Assembly: GCF_048128805.1 (NCBI RefSeq)
Contig: NC_135998.1
Span: 10,774,656 to 10,838,655 of the forward strand
Direction: 5' to 3'
DNA length: 64,000 bases
DNA from: Centroberyx gerrardi
Lineage: Eukaryota; Chordata; Actinopteri; Beryciformes; Berycidae
The translations under genes were made by a program, and so were the position numbers. Position 1 is the first letter of the stretch. Each line of letters opens with the position of its first letter. This document shows positions 48,516 through 61,085 of this stretch, piece after piece. The notes under the pieces were generated by a model that did no database searches, was not told where the DNA came from, and was given only the letters and a program-made list of their open reading frames with translations.

Positions 48516-50817
48516 ATGAAGGTAAATTGCTCTAACTGCTGTATGTAGACATTTTTTAATCACATTTACAGTTTAGCTTTGGTGAAAACATTCTGTTCAA
48601 ATTTAGACAATGCGCTGTTTGTTTTGGTGCAGTCTGTTGTTGCTGGAACATGCATGCTGATCACTAATGCGGGGCTTTTCTCAGAGGAACTGGGACCTCA
48701 TTCATAAAAATGTTCCCATGCACAGGTTTTGACAAAGTGGTGATTTATGAAAAAAACTGCACTTAATGCCAAAATCTGTGGGTCAAATTGATTTCCTCCA
48801 ATTTTCTGTGAACTATCAAATACTGACGGAATGAGATTGTTTTTTTTTTTTATCATATTCTTTGATGTGATTGTATGATGGAATCTAGATATTTATGAAG
48901 TTATAAATCATATTAGAAGTTATAAATGAGGTCCCTGATGTCTGTCCATAGGTGGATTTTGCTGTAGCTCTGTCCTCTTTGGCCCTGCTGCTCGTCTTTC
49001 TTCCTCCAATTTGGTAGGTACACACACACAAGGGCGTAGAATTGGGTAGGGACGGTAGGGACGTGTCCCTACCAATATCAAGCGACTCTGAAATGTCCCT
49101 AGCAATTATTTTGATTGACAATAAAGGTTGTTTTGTCCGTCAGTGTCTAGTCAATGTTAACAGATAGTGTTCTCTACTACGAGTCCCGCTGCATTGGTGT
49201 AGTGCATTGGTGTCCCGTGTCGGCATAGCAACGGACGCTGTAACGAAACTTTAGTATAACAGCTGTTTTAGAATGTTATTGCGTCACCCAGATAAAAATT
49301 GGTGTGACACCGCCTCCCTAACCCCCCCAAAAAAATCGCTGATTGGCTTTGCCATTTCTTGCTAACGTATGAAATGCTGTGGGCTGTGTACAAGAAGAGC
49401 CAAAACTCCGCCTACCGGCGAGCATGCGAGTGAAGACTCCATCCTATTTTATATTAGTAACAGTTGTGTTTAGCCATTAAAGTTAGTAAGTAGCCTACAT
49501 GTCACAAGTGAGACTGAACAATGCTGATGTTGCCACACTGGACAACACTGATGTAAAACAAATATGCCAACAGTTCATCTCTGTTAATGACAGGCGTAGG
49601 CATGTGTTTGGCTCCTTCAAATAGGAGCAAGGCAGTGGACACTCAGCTGTTTGTATGTAGGGTTTGGATATAGTTTACAATATCTTATCATTATTATTAT
49701 TATTATTATTATTTTAAATGTAAATACAGATCGTTGGTTTGAATAGGCAACAGTACTACAGTACCTGCCTTAAAACAAAATGTGCTCTTCAAAGTCCCAT
49801 TCAGCTGGCAAATTTGAGTAAAGGATTCATTAATGTGCTACACACCTGTGTCTGTGTGTCTGTTAATGAGTGTATTAGCTACCATAACTATCTAGATCAG
49901 TGGTTCTCAACGTGGGGTCCGGGGACCACCAGCGGTCCTTGAGGGGCTTCCAGGGGGTCCCCAGCAAATTGATGAATTGTTAAACTTCAGCATTATTTCA
50001 TTTACAAATAGTTAACACAATTACAGAATGTAGAAGAATGACTGTTTTGATCATAGTTTCACTGTTATCTCTCTACCTACAATACAGACAGTCATGGGAT
50101 TCTGGATCAAAATCATATCTAACAATAAAAGTATTCTCAGATTTGGGTCCGAGAGACAAAATCTCATCAAATGGGGGTCCATGGCTCTAATGTGGACTAA
50201 ACTAGGGGTCCTCGATATGAAAAAGGTTGAGAATCACTGATCTAGATGATATGAAATGGCGGTCAGAAGTCTATCATAAATGCAAAACGCCTCAGCTTCC
50301 AGTGGGGGTTACATCCCCTCCGGACCTCCCCCATTTGTGTCCCTACCAATGTCAAAATCAAACCTACGCCCTTGCACACACACAACCCATGCCCCCGAAG
50401 GCTGTATTTACATGTTATTGCAGTATTTTCACTTGGATAATAAACAGTGGTGTGACATATTCAGATTCTAACAAGTCTGCTTCTCTCTCATACGTACATA
50501 TTCCTTGGACAGAGGAATATAGGTCATTTTCGTCAATCTATTGCCTAGAGACTGAGGCTTTGACCCTTGCACTCCTTAATATTGGTTGCTTATAATTTTA
50601 CTAGGAATTTAAGGTTATCCTACTGTTGCACTCACTGTAAATTGTTCTGGATTAGTGTGTGAGCTATATGCTTAAAATGGAAATGTAGTGTAAATGGTTT
50701 TATCTCCATGTCTGTCATTTTCAGTTGTCAACAGCCTGTGAATTGCAGATGGGGGGCTTATGGAGAATGGTCTGAGTGTGACGGCTGCACCAGTGCAAAG
50801 GTATTTAAAGGGACAAA

Positions 50818-50853
<36 letters not shown>

Positions 50854-53800
50854 AGTTATATGTAGTCTAACATTTATTGTACGTCTTGTGCTGCATTGTG
50901 CTGTATGTGAGGTCCTGTTATTTTTCCAACCATGTGTCTCCATGCAGCCTATTGTTATTATATTAGTTCTGTCAGGAATCACTCCCATCAATAGTTTAAC
51001 CATTTATTGCAATTGACAACAAACTGAGTTGGCAGTGCAGTTTGCCTTGGCAGTGTGTCGTTCTGCTCTTTAGGTCTGCGCTGCTGCAGTAATAAAGCAT
51101 AAGAGCACACAGAAAAAAAACAAAGGACATACCAAATTAATATTTGGCTCAGCCTGGCTCCCAGCTGCATTACAGACCTCTTACTGCCATATGAGCCTGA
51201 GCGCAGTCTCAGATCCTCAGGCAGTTTCCTCTTGACCAAAGCTGACTAGACATTAACCATCAGGGCCTCTAGACTGTGGAACAACCTGCCTGAAGAACTC
51301 AGACTTGACAGACTTGAGATCTGACACAGTATCATCTTTTAAATCCCGCCTTAAGACCCATTTTTATTATACACTTGCTTTTATGTAACATTCTCTTATG
51401 CTGTTCTGTATTTTTTTGTTTTTATCTTTTATCTGCTTTTATTATAATTTCTTTTACGCCACTGTTTACTTTTATCTTTACTGCATTAATGCACTGTAAT
51501 TTCCTAACATCTGTTGTTTCTTATTGCTGTGAAGCACTTTGTAAACCCTATTTTAGATAAGTGCTATACAAATAAAGTTTATTATTACTATTATTATTAT
51601 AAATCCCCCATGAGAATAAGCTACAGAGAATAAACCTCCTTGGGGAATGAAGAGATAATAATGAACCAGGTGGAGGTGGAGCTAAGTAACTCTAATTCTG
51701 CTGATCATTTCATTTGTTCATTATTTTTTGTTCATTTAAAAAAAACAATTTTCTCTTCAGGTGCGCACTCGCCATGTGGAGGAGTATGCTCAGTATGGGG
51801 GCTCACCATGCTCAGGAGAAGCCACTCAGACGCAGCCGTGTGTCCCACAGAAAAGATGCCCTCTGGAAACAGGCTGTGGAGAAAGGTTCCGCTGCACCTC
51901 CGGTAGTTCTGAGATTAAGTTCTGAGATTAAAGTCAGAATTCTGAGATTTAAGTAATTCTGACTTTGGTGTCAAAATTCTGAGATTAATCAATTAGGAGT
52001 TCAAATAAATTGTTCACATGTGGCCCTAATCCTCTACCGCACAAGATCTGTCTAAATGATACATCCTGATACTGTATGTCTCAGGTGTCACCATTACTCA
52101 AGAAGCTGAAATATAAAACGTTATTATGAGTGTCAAAATATTTGACACTCATTGAAATCTTAAAGAAGACGTTACTGATATAAATCCATTCACCACATTT
52201 TAAAAAAACAAAAACTTTATAGAACAATCATACTGTATATTTACAGCTGAATCTTTCAGTAACTAAAAATGGGCACGTTAATTTCAATAATCCCCAATTG
52301 AAGTTCATCATCCAATATATTGAGAATATAGAGGATCCAGTCGGTTTAGGTGTTATCACTTTGTGAAGAAAGGACTTGAGTTACCCTCTGTCCTTTAAAA
52401 TGTTGTAAGATTGTTGTTTGTTTTTTGTTGTTTTTTTTTTAAATGGTGGGTATCTCATTTTGGAATGAAACTCTTCGATCTTAAACTGCAGGCCAGTGTA
52501 TCAGCCAGTCACTGGTGTGTAATGGAGACCAGGACTGTGAGGACGGACTCGACGAGAGAAGCTGTGACCTGGAGAGCAGCCACTACTCCTGTGAGATGGA
52601 CAAAACCCCGCCCAACTCCGACTTCACAGGCAGAGGGTGAGAAAAACTCCCTGCCACTGTATACACTGAGCTAGAGTAGACACAGCTGGACACACATATC
52701 ACCCATTAGACCAGCAGAGTCAACCATCCCATTAGCCAATGCATCTGAGACTGATAATAAGGTTGATAATTGGGTCAGATAGTTGGCTATGTGAGCCTAT
52801 GTGTTTGTGCCACATAAATTAGTACAAGCCATGTGTGCATTTGATATAATAATGGTCAGCTGTGTTAGTTTTTCTAAGTATTCTACTGATTTCAAATCCC
52901 TATTTGATATATGCTTGCAAATCAGTACGTATGAGGAAATGTTGTCATGTATGGCATATTATTTAACCATTTTACCTGTTTTATATGTGTCTTAACATGT
53001 TTTTATAAATGTTTTATATCATTTTTCATGGTAGCTCAGAGGCTAGAACATAGCCCTAACACTAGTTGTTTGTTCAACTCACTGGTACAATAAGGTGTTT
53101 TGGATAAAGCTGCCCACTGAACGGTATTTGTTGTGTTTTATAGGTATGACGTGCTAACAGGGAAACTCAGAGCTGGGGTCATTAACACTCTGAGCTTTGG
53201 AGGCCAGTGCAGGAAGGTGTTCAGTGGAGACCATAAGATCCTTTACAGGCTGCCGCAGAGCATCCTCAGATACAACTTTGAGGTGAGTGGTAGGGCAGCG
53301 GAGGTCATGTGACCCTTCGGTGGCTGCGTTCAGAGCTAAGGGAGAAAGTAGGGAATTTTATATACATTTATATTACAGAATACTGAAATAACATTATAAT
53401 ATATTACATGATATTGAAATAAACATGACCGTGATTCAATTTCTATATTGAAACACTCAGTCTTCCCTTATTGATTATAAATACTTGTGGGCTACCAAAT
53501 GCAAAATCAACATTGTTTTATTGCAAACTTTGTTACAGATTACAGTTTGTAGGCTAATCCAAGCTCTATTCAAAAGTGACTGTACTGGTAAAATGTTTGC
53601 CTTTAACTATTCATATTTTTGTAGTCGTCAATGAGAAAATTAATAGTGATTTTCTGAGACATGAACTCAACCAGCAGGGCTAACAGTCACTTTCCTTCAG
53701 CATTACTATTACTACTACCAAACAGCTGAAATAACTGAATTAATAGACAAGATATTCCAACAGCAACTGCTCTAATGGGAGCAGACGGTTGAAGTATAGG

Positions 53801-56800
53801 CTATTGTTTACAGTCTTTGTTTTGTGCCACAGGTGAAAGTAGACAATGACGAGAGCGATGAATCCTATGACAGCTCCTGGTCCTACATGCAGCACATCAC
53901 TGCCAACGCCTTGTTTGGACACGACCGCCGCACCTTCCACAAAGAGCTCACCGACAACAAGGTAACTCTCTCAGCAGCTCTACAATATGATCCACTTTTT
54001 TAATCTTTACTTATCAAGGGAAAATATGCATGCTATTGCCCACTGAGCGAGCAAAAGTGTTTCTCATCCATTTCTTATACTGTAATTTTGTCAGCCAGAT
54101 TCTTACAGTAACCTTTAAGTCATAAACCCACTTCTCTAATCTTTAAGATATTTCCATCTCATCACAGAACTTGCATGTGTGTTTATGTGTGTATGCATTA
54201 TGTGCCGAATAGACATATTCACATGTATGTACGCAATGGAGAGATTGGCACCAGATTTAAATGATAAGCTGAATTACTAGTTACTAGTTACTGTTGTGCA
54301 CAACAAACTCTGATAATTTTTTACTGAAAGTGCCTTGCTCAGGGATGATGTCAGTTCACTTTAAAGCTGCAGTAGGTAACTTTTATGGAATAATATTTAG
54401 AAGTAATAAAAATAAATCGTCAAAGATGATCAGGATAATGTGTCAGAATCTCAGAAACAGAGGTAGCCCCGTAACTCTGCTATTCTCAAATCAAAGAGAA
54501 ATGTGTGGAAACCCATCCAACCAATAAGAAGAAGTCTGAGGCAGAAGGCGGGACTCCGGCCTGTCAATCACTCCTCCTGTCACTCACTAGGAGGAGTGGG
54601 AGGCGTGTTATTGAGAATTGATCTCTTTCCCCCCACACTTACCTACAGCAGCTTAAAGTTAATTCTAAAAAATATCTATATTATATCTCTAGACTGGATA
54701 TGTGAACCTTTATTATAAAAGATATTCAGTTTTCAAATCCCCTAAATAGAATTAAAGCTGAACTAAACCTATCCCTGGCCTGGATGACCAGGACCCAAAG
54801 AGAAAAAAAGGTTTATACCCACCAACTCACAGGAAATGACCTCCCACTCTTCTCCCATCCATCATCCAGGCTTACAAGCTTCTGATCCTGAAGAATCGAG
54901 TGGAGCTGGCCCAGTTCCAAAACTCGGCCCCCCAATACCTCAGTCTGGCCGAAGGCTTCTGGAAAGCTTTGTCCTCCCTGCCGCTCACCTATGACTACTC
55001 AGCCTACCGCCAGCTGCTGCACACGTACGGCACCCACTACCTCTCAGAGGGTGCTCTAGGGGGCGAGTACCAGGCCTTGTTGGAGTTTGACCGGCAGGCT
55101 CTCCAATCAACCAGTAAGTACTTCTGGGGGAATGTAGCTGCTGTTCATGCATACTCAAAGATCTTGCTGCAGGCATCATGAGATCTCAAGGAGGGTTTTA
55201 AAGACAAGGATGGATATTTTTAGACAGTATTATGAATTTGTGTCATGCACTTAGCTTAATTTGTTAGTATCAGATGCTACTATTTTGAACCTAATTCATT
55301 TTAGGAGTAAGTGACAGTCAGTGACAGTGCATTGAAAAGCAAAGTGCCAAGAATGTTTGTACTTGCCAAAGCTTAATAGATCAATTTTATAAACTATATA
55401 TTGCTTATTAAGGTTTTCAATACATTTAGAATACATGGAGGTAGAATAGAATAAGGTTGACATATTACAGCAAAGAGAGTTTTATAACAGTTAAAGCCTT
55501 AAAATATCTCATGTTTCATATCTTATTTTCAATGTTTCAAGTGCAACAACAGAATCAATAACAAGCGAACATAGTAGAGTTGTTATCAATCCGTGTGACA
55601 GATGTCTCCCTCAGATTTACACATCAGGGGAAAAATATACCAAAATTTGGTGCCTGGCAGTGATTTTGAGCACTGGCAAGCATGTAAGTGTTGCTTCATC
55701 ATGGTTTCTGTCTTGTCCATGTAAAGGTACAACAAACACAGAGTACCAAAGGTGTTGGAGAAAGGTGAAACGCCGTCTCTTCAGGAAGAAAGTCACAACC
55801 ACGTGTGAAAAACTGACTAAATCTTTATCATCCCGCAGTGGTGAGTGACAGTTTTCATATTTAATATAGTTATTAGGGATGGGACGATCTGCTCATCTCA
55901 TGATACGATTCGATACAACCACGATACGATGTATTATATAAAAGTTAAATAATAACAAAGTATGACTGTACAGAATTATGTTTGTTTTTGCGCCACAAAT
56001 CTCATTTGTGATTTTCATTTTTGCACTGTGATATATTGAATTTCGATATATTGTCCCATCCCTAGTTACATGATTTTTTTTTTATGTTTAGCTGCAAACC
56101 ACATATGCCTTAACAGCGCAATGACAACATTTTGGCAAGTTTTGGATTTCTGAAGTGAAATAAAATCAGAACTGACGATCACAGACAGTCTAAACTCTAA
56201 ACAGCCACTGCTCTCGTCTATCTGCAGGACACAACACAAACAACTTACAATTTAAGACCAACGTCTGGGGTGGCGACCCAGCATTCATAGCTGACCTGAG
56301 TGTGCTGGACGTGGAAAATCCAGAATCTAATGGAGAGATCTACGACCGCTGGGCCTCGTCTGTCAAAGACTTCCCTGAAGTTGTCAACCAGAAGGTAAAC
56401 CAGACAACACAGCTGGTTGCATCTCTCTCTCCATTTGATCGTTTTGGAGGAGGTTTTGCATTATTTGTATTTTATTCCACGTAGTTGTCATTATGCAGTT
56501 TGGTTTTGTTATTTTGTAAGGTCCCACTTTATTTGGATAGTCCAATGGTGATTCTCAACTTCCTATCAAGTGACTTTAATGTTTTAATGTGTCACTATAA
56601 AGTCCACTGAGTTTCAAATGATAATCATAATAGTGTGGAAATAGTCTATAGATATTCAGTGTCGGGGCTAGGGTTAATCTTAGGGTTGGGGTTAATGTTA
56701 GAAATATGGTCAGGTCAAGTTTAGGTTTAGGTTTAAAACTACTGGGGTTAGGGTTGGGTTTAGGGTTAGTCAGGGTTACATAGTCTGTAGAGATGCATTC

Positions 56801-58108
56801 AATAGGCAAACTTTGTTGAACATCTACTTTTTGTCACTTTATAGTTAGTTGAGTATCAACATTGGACTGTCCAAATAAAGTGTTACCTTTTGTTATTTCC
56901 ATCCTGTTACGTTTTGCACTGATTTACTTTCTATCATCCAATTCAATTGTGGTGTGTGTTGCTCGTCATTTTGATTTATTGATTTTTGTTTGTTTGATTG
57001 ATTATTTTTTTATAAACACCTTTGAGTTTCTTTCTTCTCTGAACAATCTGTATTTTGTTTCTCTCCTTTCTATATTTCCTCATGTTCTAAAAACAAATGG
57101 ATAAACTCTTAACTCTACCACAGCTGCGTCCTCTGTATGAGCTGGTGAAGGAAGTGCAATGCGCTGGCTTGAAGAAGCTCCATCTGAAACGAGCCACAGA
57201 GGAGTATCTGGCAGAAGAGCACCCGTGTCACTGCCGGCCCTGTCGGAACAACGGCCAGCCCCTCCTGACGGGCACCGAGTGTCGGTGCGTCTGCAAGCCC
57301 GGCACCTCGGGGAAAGCGTGTGAGGGGGGCGCTGTCATCGGAGAACAACCAGGTGAGCAACCAGCAGAACAGAGTCTTTATCTATGCTGTCTATAAGCCT
57401 TAGAGTGTCTACTTCTATTTTGAAAAATTTAATACATTTGGAGTTCACTATTTCTAAAATGTCTATAGTCTATAGTATGTGAACAGTCTATAAAACTGTT
57501 ATAATTTTGTCAACCAAGGGTATTTTGTATTTTGCATTTTGTAAGAGTAGGTGTCACTGTGGATATCTCATGGATATTCATGGATTACTTATGTTGGAAT
57601 GAAACTTTATTCTATTGCTAATGTCTTTCTGACTGCTGTGAATTTTAAGTGTTATCAGCTGCCGTTATGGTTGCCCACAATTCTCTACAGCAATATGGAA
57701 CACCAAATAAAATAAATAGTAGCCGAAGCAATTTCTGTTTACTTGCTGCAAATTCTAGAGAAAAAGTTAAATTAAATCAGCAATCTCAATTTTTTCTTTC
57801 AGGGGTGATTCATGGCAGCTGGAGCTGTTGGTCCTCTTGGGGTTCCTGCTCTGGAGGTCAAAGGTCAAGGACCCGCAGCTGCAATAACCCCGCCCCCAGC
57901 AGTGGGGGGCGCCATTGTTCTGGGCTGGGAGAGGAGCACAAGCCTTGTGAGGAAGCAGATATCCAGTACTTACAGTAAGGAAAAACACACACATCCTGAG
58001 GACCACAGTGGAAATTAGTCTGACTTTATTGTGATATCCTTGATGATTGTATGGTTGATTAGCACCAGGTGGCTGTAATATGTCAGATGCAGCACTGTAA
58101 ACTGACTG

Positions 58109-58164
<56 letters not shown>

Positions 58165-60203
58165 AGGATGATGGAACCTCAGTGCTTCAGTCTTTCTGTA
58201 AGCCCACCCAAGACATGCGGAGCGCCTCCAAACCTCAGAAATGGATTTATTCTGGTGAGAATCAATTTGCTTAAGTTAGATTATTATTAATCGCAATTTG
58301 GAAGTGGTTTCCAGAAACCTAGTGTAAATCAAGCTCTCAGTTATATGTTAAAATTAATTCATACAAAAGAATAGTAATGCTTTATACAACAGGTTGTTCT
58401 GGCCAGCAATCTGATTAGTCAAGTGGGCAATACAACACATACAGCCAAGATGTGTTTGTTTTATTAAGCTATAGTGTTAAACATGAAGTTAGTTAACCAT
58501 CTCTCTACCTGTCTCCTGTATTTCTTGTTATGGATTAACACAATGTTTTTCAGTTCATATTAAACTAGCTCCCTTGAGAATAATCTTTTCTGTGATTATA
58601 GGAACTTCAGTGATGCATCACTCACTGCATCAACGTTGCACCTAGTAAAGAACAGGGTGTTTTTGTCATTTACAGCCATGATGAACAATACCTAAAGAGT
58701 GATGAAGGTCTGTGTTTGAGTGTATTGTTTTGTTTTTCAGAATCCCAGAGACTTTTACCTAGTAGGCAATACGATTGAATACACCTGCATAGATGGTCAT
58801 TACCTCACTGGACAGGCCGTGGCTGAATGCACTGACACTCGGAAGTGGAGGACAGGACCAATGAATTGCAAAAGTAAGTATTTACTTCACTCCAGAAATA
58901 CAGATAGGAAACCCCAAGTTACCCTCGAATCACACTCCCTGATGAAGGTGCAAGCCGAAACATATTTGAATAAACCCCATCTTTTTTGCATGGAGAGAAG
59001 TGTGCAGCTATCTCTTTTTTTAATCTTAAGCCATGTGATTTTTCCGATGGCCAGCATGAATGTTGTTTTGCCCTTCTGTGTGCGTGTCAGTGTAATCTTT
59101 TATTCATTCCGTCTTGCTCCAAATCCCTCTTTCCCTGTTCCAGGTGCGACATGTGGGATTCCTCCACTGAACAGTGAAGTCGCAGCCGCTCCCATCAAAG
59201 GAGCCTATGAGATCGGAGACAGCGTGTCCCTGTCCTGCCCCGCCGGGACGCAGCTGGAGGGCGAGGTGTCAGAGACCATGTGCAGCCCCAGTCTCCAGTG
59301 GTCCCCCTCTCCAGCGGGCATGAGGTGCATTGAAGGTACATTTAGGAATCAGACATCACTGTTAAAAACCTTGTATGCTAAAACAAAGTTAATTTTTCAG
59401 AAATTTAGATATACCGTAAAATTCAGAAGATTTAAGGTTTTGTAGGGTTTTTATTGCCATCAGGGTTGTTAAAGCTCTAAAGGACCGTGGAAATCTCCAA
59501 AATCACCTGAAAATCACCAAAAGGTTTTACCATGGCAGGAGTGACATGCTGCTTTTAAACATGGCCCATTCATAATCCACACCTTTTCTTTTTGTTCTTG
59601 ATTATTGACATTTTAGATGTAACTGAATTCAGTGAACGTAAAATGATCCTCCATTGCTCGCCGTCACATGAGGGAGTCTAACCAACGCCTCCTCTCAGAT
59701 TTCGTATCCAACCCAAATTTAGGTTGTGTTACTGTGGAGTACACACCGATCCTGCTTTCTTTTGTCTCTGGCAGCGCCAACAGCTCCCTCCCCTCCATCT
59801 GGCCTGAACTGTAAACCATGGGAGACTGTAGGAAAGACTCAGTGTGTGTGTAAAATGCCAAACCAGTGCCAGTGAGTATGATTTTTGACAGGCATTTATT
59901 ATTATAATGCATCTATAACACTGGGGAAATCCCTATTCTAAGTTGTACAAGTACACAAATAATTATAATCTCTCTCTATATGGTTTTCATACAGGGCTTC
60001 GTTGCAGTTGTGTGCCAGACCTGGCTCAGGCCAAACCCGCTTACTAGGCGTGTGCCAACTTGGAGCTCTGCGGTGTCTGGGGCGTAGCTTCACTCTGGCC
60101 AATGACAGCGACTGTGACTGGCCGGAGGAGACGTTCACTTCCTGCCAAAACTGCAAACCAGGCGAAATATGTCAAGGTTAGTCTGTTGTGGCCCTTTAAT
60201 AGG

Positions 60204-60237
<34 letters not shown>

Positions 60238-60756
60238 GACATGATACTGACTGCTCTGCTTGAATAATTTCTATTTTGACTACTTTTCTGTTTGAACTAA
60301 CTCATCTTAAGTTTTAAACTAACTACTCTTAGGTTTTAAAATTAACTACTTCTAAGTTGACAATACACTTGCACACTGCATTTTTGCAGTTTTTATTTAT
60401 TTTATTTTATTTACTTGTTTATTATTGTTTAGTTTGTTATGCATCAAACTCAGGGAGATACAAATGCAATTTTGTTGTAATTGTACGATGACAATAAAAA
60501 AGGAAATCTTGAAATCTTGTGTGTGTGTGTGTGTGTAAAACTGCATTGCCATATAAAATCATTATGTTTCATTCTAGAATCAGCGAGAAAATGTGAGTGC
60601 CAGAACCCCACGGAATGTCCTACAGACTCCGCCCACCTGTGCGTCACCCCGGGAGATGACATCGTTGCCAAGGCGATGACAGAATGTGAGGTGGGGGCTA
60701 GAAGGTGTGCTGGGGAGCAGGTCAAGGTGATCAGTATTGACGCTTGCCCGAAATAG
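48516..60756 (+). CDS. c7: Complement component C7
   Basis: Secreted terminal complement protein that binds C5b-6 and anchors the nascent membrane attack complex. 18 coding exons: 48516-48521, 48952-49013, 50725-50800, 51761-51902, 52492-52636, 53144-53282, 53833-53961, 54870-55113, 55727-55840, 56228-56394, 57124-57352, 57803-57974, 58167-58254, 58741-58873, 59144-59335, 59775-59871, 59995-60176, 60578-60756. All are GT-AG with consistent phase, giving 831 aa (human 843). Domains: signal peptide 1-23, TSP1 26-80, LDL-receptor A 84-121, MACPF about 122-455 ([25 protein letters not shown]), EGF-like 458-484, TSP1 488-540 (WSCWSSW), two CCP 557-678, two FIM 690-831. As in human C7, the first exon ends after Met-Lys. 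Introns carry nested transposons. AATAAA lies at 61062. Confidence 0.96.
49029..50374. mobile_element. hAT-like element in C7 intron 2, 1.35 kb
   Basis: Terminal inverted repeats start CAAGGGCGTAG at both ends, with internal words GTCCCTACCAAT repeated near each end. It is flanked by CACACACA on both sides, consistent with an 8-bp duplication but not diagnostic in a CA run. It contains a second hAT element at 49898-50239. No transposase recognised. Confidence 0.7.
49898..50239. mobile_element. Nested hAT element, 342 bp
   Basis: Ends CAGTGGTTCTCAACGTGG and GGTTGAGAATCACTG, with perfect 8-bp target duplication ATCTAGAT (49890-49897 and 50240-50247). It has the same terminal family as the element at 17159-17464, and was inserted into the 1.35-kb element. 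Confidence 0.92.
50821..50852. repeat. (CA)n microsatellite near C7 exon 3 donor
   Basis: Begins about 20 nt after the exon end at 50800. Confidence 0.9.
51155..51600 (+). mobile_element. L2-like LINE 3' fragment in C7 intron 3
   Basis: Encodes remnants of LINE ORF2 C-terminal sequence (SLRSSG-like, then [12 protein letters not shown]-like) and ends with GAAGCACTTTGTAAACCC, AAGTGCTATACAAATAAAG and a TTA-rich tail. Confidence 0.8.
51905..51995. repeat. Short tandem repeat of TTCTGAGATTAA units
   Basis: Four imperfect copies of TTCTGAGATTAA with variable spacers, immediately after C7 exon 4. Confidence 0.75.
52126..52152. repeat. Perfect 12-bp inverted repeat in C7 intron
   Basis: ATGAGTGTCAAA and its reverse complement around ata. 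Function unknown. Confidence 0.8.
54358..54665. mobile_element. MITE in C7 intron, about 305 bp
   Basis: Inverted ends TTTAAAGCTGCAGTAGGTAA and TTACCTACAGCAGCTTAAAG. No coding capacity. The superfamily could not be decided because the duplication is unclear. Confidence 0.65.
55875..56070. mobile_element. MITE in C7 intron, about 195 bp
   Basis: Inverted ends TAGGGATGGGACGAT and ATTGTCCCATCCCTA around ATACGATT repeats. The short imperfect flanking similarity (tagttat/tagttac) suggests a hAT-type 8-bp duplication that has since changed. Confidence 0.7.
56520..56888. mobile_element. hAT-like MITE with telomere-like interior
   Basis: Inverted ends GGTCCCACTTTATTTGGATA and GTCCAAATAAAGTGTTACC, with near-matching 8-bp flanks (TTTTGTAA and TTTTGTTA). 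The interior at 56660-56790 has degenerate GGGTTAGGGTT units on plus. Confidence 0.7.
58111..58162. repeat. (GT)n microsatellite abutting C7 exon 13
   Basis: About 26 GT units ending 4 nt before the acceptor of the exon at 58167. The repeat takes the place of the usual pyrimidine tract. Confidence 0.93.
58905..58995 (+). repeat. Dispersed repeat fragment with CTGATGAAGG core
   Basis: Contains CCTGATGAAGGTGCAAGCCG followed by AAACAT, a motif related to those at 44455, 45845 and 63315. It lies just after C7 exon 14. Confidence 0.4.
60207..60236. repeat. (GT)n microsatellite in C7 intron 17
   Basis: About 30 nt after the exon 17 donor; a second short (GT)n at about 60518-60536 lies about 40 nt before the exon 18 acceptor. 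Confidence 0.9.
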
Positions 60757-61085
60757 AGATGGCTGTTGTTTTATCTTACTGACCCTAGCACAATCTAACA
60801 TTCTACATAAAACGGGAATTGGTTTTTATCTTAATGATTGAAATGTATATAGAAAGAAATAATATTTTTCTAACACTTTTATGCTGTAAATATATTTCTG
60901 TGCCATCCTGTGCTTCCTTTTGATGTTTGTGATGAAAGGTTAATGATTGAAGACATTTGTATGTAGAGTATTTTTCTAGTGGTTTAACTGACATGCTACT
61001 GATCCCAAAATCAATTGCTTTGCTATACTTTTTTTTGTCATTATCATTGTAAGTTGATGACAATAAAAGTTCAAACTTTTGAAAA
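60757..61085 (+). other. C7 3'UTR
   Basis: From the C7 stop codon to just beyond AATAAA at 61062-61067, the first good signal. Confidence 0.7.

Noticed and set aside
56640-56790. Interstitial telomere from a chromosome fusion
   Set aside because: Units are degenerate and enclosed by terminal inverted repeats of a small element.
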